Shown: in pieces, positions 21,174 through 24,520 of the stretch | Layout: every line of letters begins with the position of its first letter | How positions within the stretch are numbered: position 1 is the first letter of the stretch | Source: Azophilus sp964638775 | GTDB taxonomy: Bacteria > Pseudomonadota > Gammaproteobacteria > Pseudomonadales > Azotimanducaceae | Length of the DNA stretch: 24,520 nucleotides | NCBI GenBank assembly: GCA_964638775.1 | Contig: CAZWZH010000164.1 | Span: forward strand, 1 to 24,520 | Direction: 5' to 3' | The notes under the pieces: model-generated | Databases searched by the model: none | What the model was told of the DNA's origin: nothing | The model's input: only the letters and a program-made list of their open reading frames with translations | Made by a program: the position numbers and the translations under genes

Positions 21174-23369
21174 TCAGAACCGGTGGCGAATTCGAACCGT
21201 CAGCCAGCGCGGCCGGTTCGGCTGAGCGCCGAATGGCCGGTGGGAGACGATTGCCGACTCATCGGTCAGATTGCCCACCACCAGTTGCAACAGGGTGGAG
21301 CCCCGCGGGCGCCAACTGGCGGTCAGGTCCACCGTCGTCAAGCCATCGGCATGCAGCCCGTGCCCTACCGGCCCGATGCCGGGTTCCTCACGCATTTTTA
21401 CCTGGTGTTTGACAGCAATGGACAAGTCCCACGCCTCACCGCCGACGCCGATACGGGCGAGGCCGCGGTGACGCGGCAGATAGGGTAGCTCGTCGCCCTC
21501 GCGCACCAGGCCCCACTGCGAGAAACCGGACAGGAAACCGGTGCGGAACGATGAGTCGGTGTAGGTATAGACGAGGTCTGCATCGAGGCCCAGTCCCGGT
21601 ATCACCTCGACGCTCCAGGCCGCGGTGATTTCCGCGCCGTAGACTTCCACCCGGCCGCCGTTGAACTCCTCGCCGACATCGCAGCCGGCATCGCTGGCCC
21701 GGCACCGGCCGAGCAGGTTCTCGTAGTCGCTGAAGAACCCGACCGCCTCCAGGTACAGGGCGGATTGCCGAAGGCGAATCCCCGCCTCGAAGTTCAGGCT
21801 CCGCTCCGCGTCGACTCCGGTAGCACCCGGACCGGCTGGCGAAAAGCCCCGGTAGGCGCCCGCCAGCAGGCCGACCGAGTCTGTCGCCTGCCAGTGCAGG
21901 CCGATCCCCGGCGACAGAACCGACTGCCTGTTCTTGCGCGCCACGCCGTGGCGCAGGTCTTCCCACTCGCCGTCGATGTTCTCGAAGCGCAGCCCGAGGG
22001 TCAGCCTCAAGTCCCGCCAGGCGAGTTCTTCGGATGCGAATGCCGCTACCGCCAGGGTGTTCGCCTGATTCCATGCTTTGGGCGGTCTTTCGAAGCCGTC
22101 CCAGACCAGTGCGCCACCCTCCATGAGGTAGCCCCTTGGTCGATGGTCGCGCTTGACGTCATCGGCGTGCAGCCGCACGCCAAGGGTAAACATGTGACCG
22201 ATCGCGCCCCAATCGCCGTCTGTAAGCAATGTCGCCTGAACGCCCTTGGCTGTGAACCCGCGATCGTTGTTGGTGACATCCAGGGTCTGGGCATCGACCG
22301 GAATGGAATCCACGGCACCGGTAATCAGGTCGTATTCCCGGGTGAACCGGTTTGGGGCGGCAAACACGGACTTTAGCGAGCGGCCGGCCACGAAGCCTTC
22401 CAGCTTGTTCCACTGGCGCTCGAAGCGGTTCCAGTAGGCCTTGGCGTTCAGGTACAGCCCGCCCATAGCCACGCCGTAGTTCAGGTGTGCATTGAAGTGT
22501 TCCGACTGGAAGCGGGCAAGTTGCGAGGCCCGGTAGCGGCGCCTCGGGTCGGCGGCAAAGTCCGCGTCCGTCAGGCCCACGTAGGTTTGGTCCGCATCCT
22601 CATCCGCATAGCCGAGCTTAAGGGTGAGCCGTTGCTCGAGGCCGCCATCCGGCTCCCAACGCAGCTTGACCCGGATGTCGTTACGGACGAATCCCGTGTC
22701 ACCGCCGCCGTCCAGTTGCTTGAACCCATCGCTCGCATAGCGCAGACCTTCGAGAAGGAGTCCGAAGTCCGAGTCGCCGAGCGGTCCGCCGTAGGCCGCG
22801 GCCGCCTTGTAGAACGCATGGCTGCCATAGCTCAGATCCAGTTCCGAAAACGGCTCGTGCGGCACCTCTCGCGTCACCAGGTTGATCGCGCCGCCGACGG
22901 TGTGTGGGCCGTGCTGAATGGCGGACGGCCCCTTGAGCACTTCTACGCCATCGATGCGACTGATGTTCGGCAGGTAGTAGGCAGCCGGCGCCGAATAAGG
23001 GGCCGGCGCGATCAGCACCCCGTCTTCCATGATGGTGATCTTCTGGCTGCGCTCCGCCGCGGCGCCGCGAATGCCGATATTGGGCCGCAGCCCGAAGCCG
23101 TCCTCCTCGCGCACATAGACGCCCGGCACGGCGGACATCACCTGGTTCACGTCGGTGTAGTCGAAGCGCTCGAGTTCCTCGCTCGCAACGACCGTACCCG
23201 AGCCCGGAACCGTTTGCCGGACACCGATGACCAGCACCTGTTCTATGCGGTCGAATGCCTCGTCCGCCTCGGTTTCGGGCGCTTCAGCGGCATGACAGAC
23301 TGCCACGCACAGGAACGGCTGGAGGACCGAGAGCAACGGGGAAAACGTCTGGCGATTCCATCGTTTCAT
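21174..23369 (-). CDS. TonB-dependent outer-membrane receptor, FecA-like
   Basis: A 731-residue receptor, probably for a ferric chelate such as a ferric carboxylate. The signal peptide covers about 1-28 (MKRWNRQTFSP, then a hydrophobic run ending in CHAAEA), and IEQVLVIGV is TonB-box-like. The plug has VMSAVPGVYVREEDGFGLRP, NIGIRGAAAERSQKITIMED and VEVLKGPSAIQHGPHTVGGA, the pattern of FecA-type plugs. The barrel ends WLTVRIRHRF with the usual final Phe. FLSGFSQWGLVREGDELPYLPRH near the C-terminus is a common FecA-like segment. I chose ATG at 23369; an ATG at 23402 would add 11 residues. Neither has a strong ribosome site. No sigma/anti-sigma (FecIR) genes are adjacent. Confidence 0.92.
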   Translation of the reverse strand: MKRWNRQTFSPLLSVLQPFLCVAVCHAAEAPETEADEAFDRIEQVLVIGVRQTVPGSGTVVASEELERFDYTDVNQVMSAVPGVYVREEDGFGLRPNIGIRGAAAERSQKITIMEDGVLIAPAPYSAPAAYYLPNISRIDGVEVLKGPSAIQHGPHTVGGAINLVTREVPHEPFSELDLSYGSHAFYKAAAAYGGPLGDSDFGLLLEGLRYASDGFKQLDGGGDTGFVRNDIRVKLRWEPDGGLEQRLTLKLGYADEDADQTYVGLTDADFAADPRRRYRASQLARFQSEHFNAHLNYGVAMGGLYLNAKAYWNRFERQWNKLEGFVAGRSLKSVFAAPNRFTREYDLITGAVDSIPVDAQTLDVTNNDRGFTAKGVQATLLTDGDWGAIGHMFTLGVRLHADDVKRDHRPRGYLMEGGALVWDGFERPPKAWNQANTLAVAAFASEELAWRDLRLTLGLRFENIDGEWEDLRHGVARKNRQSVLSPGIGLHWQATDSVGLLAGAYRGFSPAGPGATGVDAERSLNFEAGIRLRQSALYLEAVGFFSDYENLLGRCRASDAGCDVGEEFNGGRVEVYGAEITAAWSVEVIPGLGLDADLVYTYTDSSFRTGFLSGFSQWGLVREGDELPYLPRHRGLARIGVGGEAWDLSIAVKHQVKMREEPGIGPVGHGLHADGLTTVDLTASWRPRGSTLLQLVVGNLTDESAIVSHRPFGAQPNRPRWLTVRIRHRF

Positions 23370-23436
23370 GGCAACCCGGTGGACTTCGAAAACGTTCGGC
23401 ATGCTGAAAGCTTACCGATTCGGAACCTAATCCTGA

Positions 23437-23464
23437 ATAGTAATGGTTTCGTTTTATATTTGAA
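23437..23464 (-). promoter_or_regulatory. Possible promoter of the FecA-like receptor gene
   Basis: On the minus strand TTCAAA (23464 to 23459) and TACTAT (23442 to 23437) are 16 bp apart, each 4/6 to consensus, about 67 bp upstream of the chosen start. This stretch is clearly AT-rich in a GC-rich window. I see no good Fur box in it. Confidence 0.35.
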
Positions 23465-23554
23465 CCGGCTTCGAAGGACAATGGACGGCTTGGCCGCCCA
23501 CCGGGCGGCGGTGGCGCCGCACCAGGATGCAGCCCGCCTGCGGACGGGATTGGG

Positions 23555-24520
23555 CTACCAGACCAGGTGAAACCGGCTCTGCCGCCGGAAGACCCAGTGC
23601 CGCGCCCCTTCGGCGTCGAGATACGCCTCTTCCTCCTGGCGGCAACTGGCCGGCTTGCCCCCCCACTCCGATATCGGCGTGGTGGCCTGGAGTTCGATCG
23701 AGTGCCAGGTTGAAGGCAAAAGCAGCGCGTCGCCCCGCACCGGCACCCCCTCCTGCCCGTCCCAGCGGCCGATCAGCGGCCCCGCACCGTGGCCGTGATC
23801 GCCGATGGGATGCGTATAGACGGTGCCGTCAATCCCGGCTTCGCGCATTCGGGCAAGGGTGTTGGCCAGGATGGCGTTGCCGGTCAGCCCGGGCTCCATG
23901 TTCTTGAGGAGGATGTCCTGCAGACGGTTCGAATTGGCGAGGCACCGGCGCAATCCCTCGGGCGGGCCGGTTTCGCCCTCGCGCAGCACGTAGCCCAGGT
24001 GCTGGGTGTCGGTGTGCAGGTTGAGCGCCACGACGCCGAAGTCCGTCCAGAGCAGGTCGCCGCGCTCGATGGTCACCGGCCCTTCCTCAGGCACGTCGCC
24101 CGCCCGCTGCACGTCCACGTTGGCCTGAAACCAGGTCGTGTAACCCAGGTCACGCACCCGTTGCCGCAGCCACCATTCCACATCCTCGACGGTCGTCTTC
24201 CCCGGGGCGATCACCGCATTCGAAAACGCCTGCGCGATGACCGCGTGCACCGTCTCCTGGATCTTCCGGTAACGGGGCATCATTTCCGGAAGCCGCAGGG
24301 CGATGTAGTTCAGGGCCAGGCGCGGCTCGCGCTTGACGCGCCGCAGCAATCCCGGACCCAGGGCCTCCTCGAGGGCTTCACGTTCCCCGGCGTGCAATCC
24401 GTCGGCGAACGCCCAGTTTCGGTCGATGTTGAGGACGATGTTCTCCGGGTCCCGCTCTTCCACCAGCTCGCGCAGGAGCCGCCATTGTTCGTCGCCGACC
24501 AGTTCCGCGGTGGGGCGGGT
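23555..24520 (-). CDS. M24-family metallopeptidase, C-terminal part (runs off the right edge)
   Basis: The last 321 residues of a cytoplasmic M24 (methionine-aminopeptidase / Xaa-Pro-peptidase fold) enzyme. The two-metal site is visible in order: Asp in WTDFGV, Asp in HTDTQHLGY, His in GDHGHGAGP, Glu in SIELQ and Glu in the RQEEEAYLD segment. The N-terminal part (REALEEALGP, then LRLPEMMPRYRKIQETVHAV) leads into the catalytic domain. The frame is open to the window edge, with no reliable start inside; GTG at 24463 is internal. It lies upstream of the FecA-like receptor on the same strand, 185 bp away, probably as a separate unit. It could be an Xaa-Pro dipeptidase or a creatinase-like hydrolase; the exact substrate is unknown. 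Confidence 0.85.
   Translation of the reverse strand, partial: TRPTAELVGDEQWRLLRELVEERDPENIVLNIDRNWAFADGLHAGEREALEEALGPGLLRRVKREPRLALNYIALRLPEMMPRYRKIQETVHAVIAQAFSNAVIAPGKTTVEDVEWWLRQRVRDLGYTTWFQANVDVQRAGDVPEEGPVTIERGDLLWTDFGVVALNLHTDTQHLGYVLREGETGPPEGLRRCLANSNRLQDILLKNMEPGLTGNAILANTLARMREAGIDGTVYTHPIGDHGHGAGPLIGRWDGQEGVPVRGDALLLPSTWHSIELQATTPISEWGGKPASCRQEEEAYLDAEGARHWVFRRQSRFHLVW

Noticed and set aside
22485..23570. 361-codon plus-strand frame
   Set aside because: Antisense of the FecA-like receptor, whose plug motifs are unmistakable on the minus strand.

Overview
The window is GC-rich bacterial chromosome with dense coding, short intergenic gaps and frequent GTG and TTG starts chosen by good Shine-Dalgarno sequences. 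Two TonB-dependent outer-membrane receptors, a di-haem peroxidase, ArfB and several acyl-CoA enzymes point to a Gram-negative proteobacterium. A gammaproteobacterium, perhaps marine or host-associated, is my best guess, but no rRNA or other taxonomic marker is present. There are no rRNA or tRNA genes, insertion sequences or CRISPR arrays that I can see.

Layout: (a) 1-836, minus, the N-terminal half of a propionyl-CoA carboxylase beta chain. (b) 1080-3720, minus, a probable metal-uptake operon: a small secreted Cys/His protein followed by a ZnuD-like receptor carrying two very long Asp/Glu/His tracts, closed by a good hairpin terminator at 1005-1041. (c) 3889-4296, plus, a two-CBS-domain protein whose end overlaps the convergent peroxidase gene. 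(d) 4269-7279, minus, a periplasmic group (MauG-like di-haem peroxidase, YtkA/FixH-like protein, small secreted protein of unknown function) interrupted by a PIN-toxin/antitoxin pair. The pair has its own striking operator: four ATACGTAT palindromes in two pairs.

(e) 7435-14004, plus: an amino-acid permease, an acyl-CoA dehydrogenase, and a tightly overlapping trio of GCS2-type carboxylate-amine ligase, AstE/aspartoacylase-like hydrolase and GPH-family transporter. (f) 14038-15334: a small membrane-anchored DUF385-like protein (minus), the first ~28 codons of a deleted FAD-dependent oxidoreductase (plus), and a VOC-family protein (minus). (g) 15514-18044, plus: a four-gene run of a 56-aa ORF, a small membrane protein, an SDR oxidoreductase and a nitronate monooxygenase. 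(h) 18204-24520: arfB (minus), an AbgT-family transporter (plus), a secreted protein of unknown function, a possible 34-aa ORF, a FecA-like TonB-dependent receptor and the C-terminal part of an M24 peptidase (all minus).

Most genes fit the metabolism of acyl-CoAs and small organic acids plus scavenging of metals and amino-acyl compounds. The parts that look least routine are the Asp/His-tract receptor with its small partner, the toxin-antitoxin operator array inside the peroxidase cluster, the ligase-hydrolase-transporter trio, the oxidoreductase remnant that breaks at the VOC stop codon, and two small ORFs with credible translation signals. All family assignments are from reading the translations; no database search was run.
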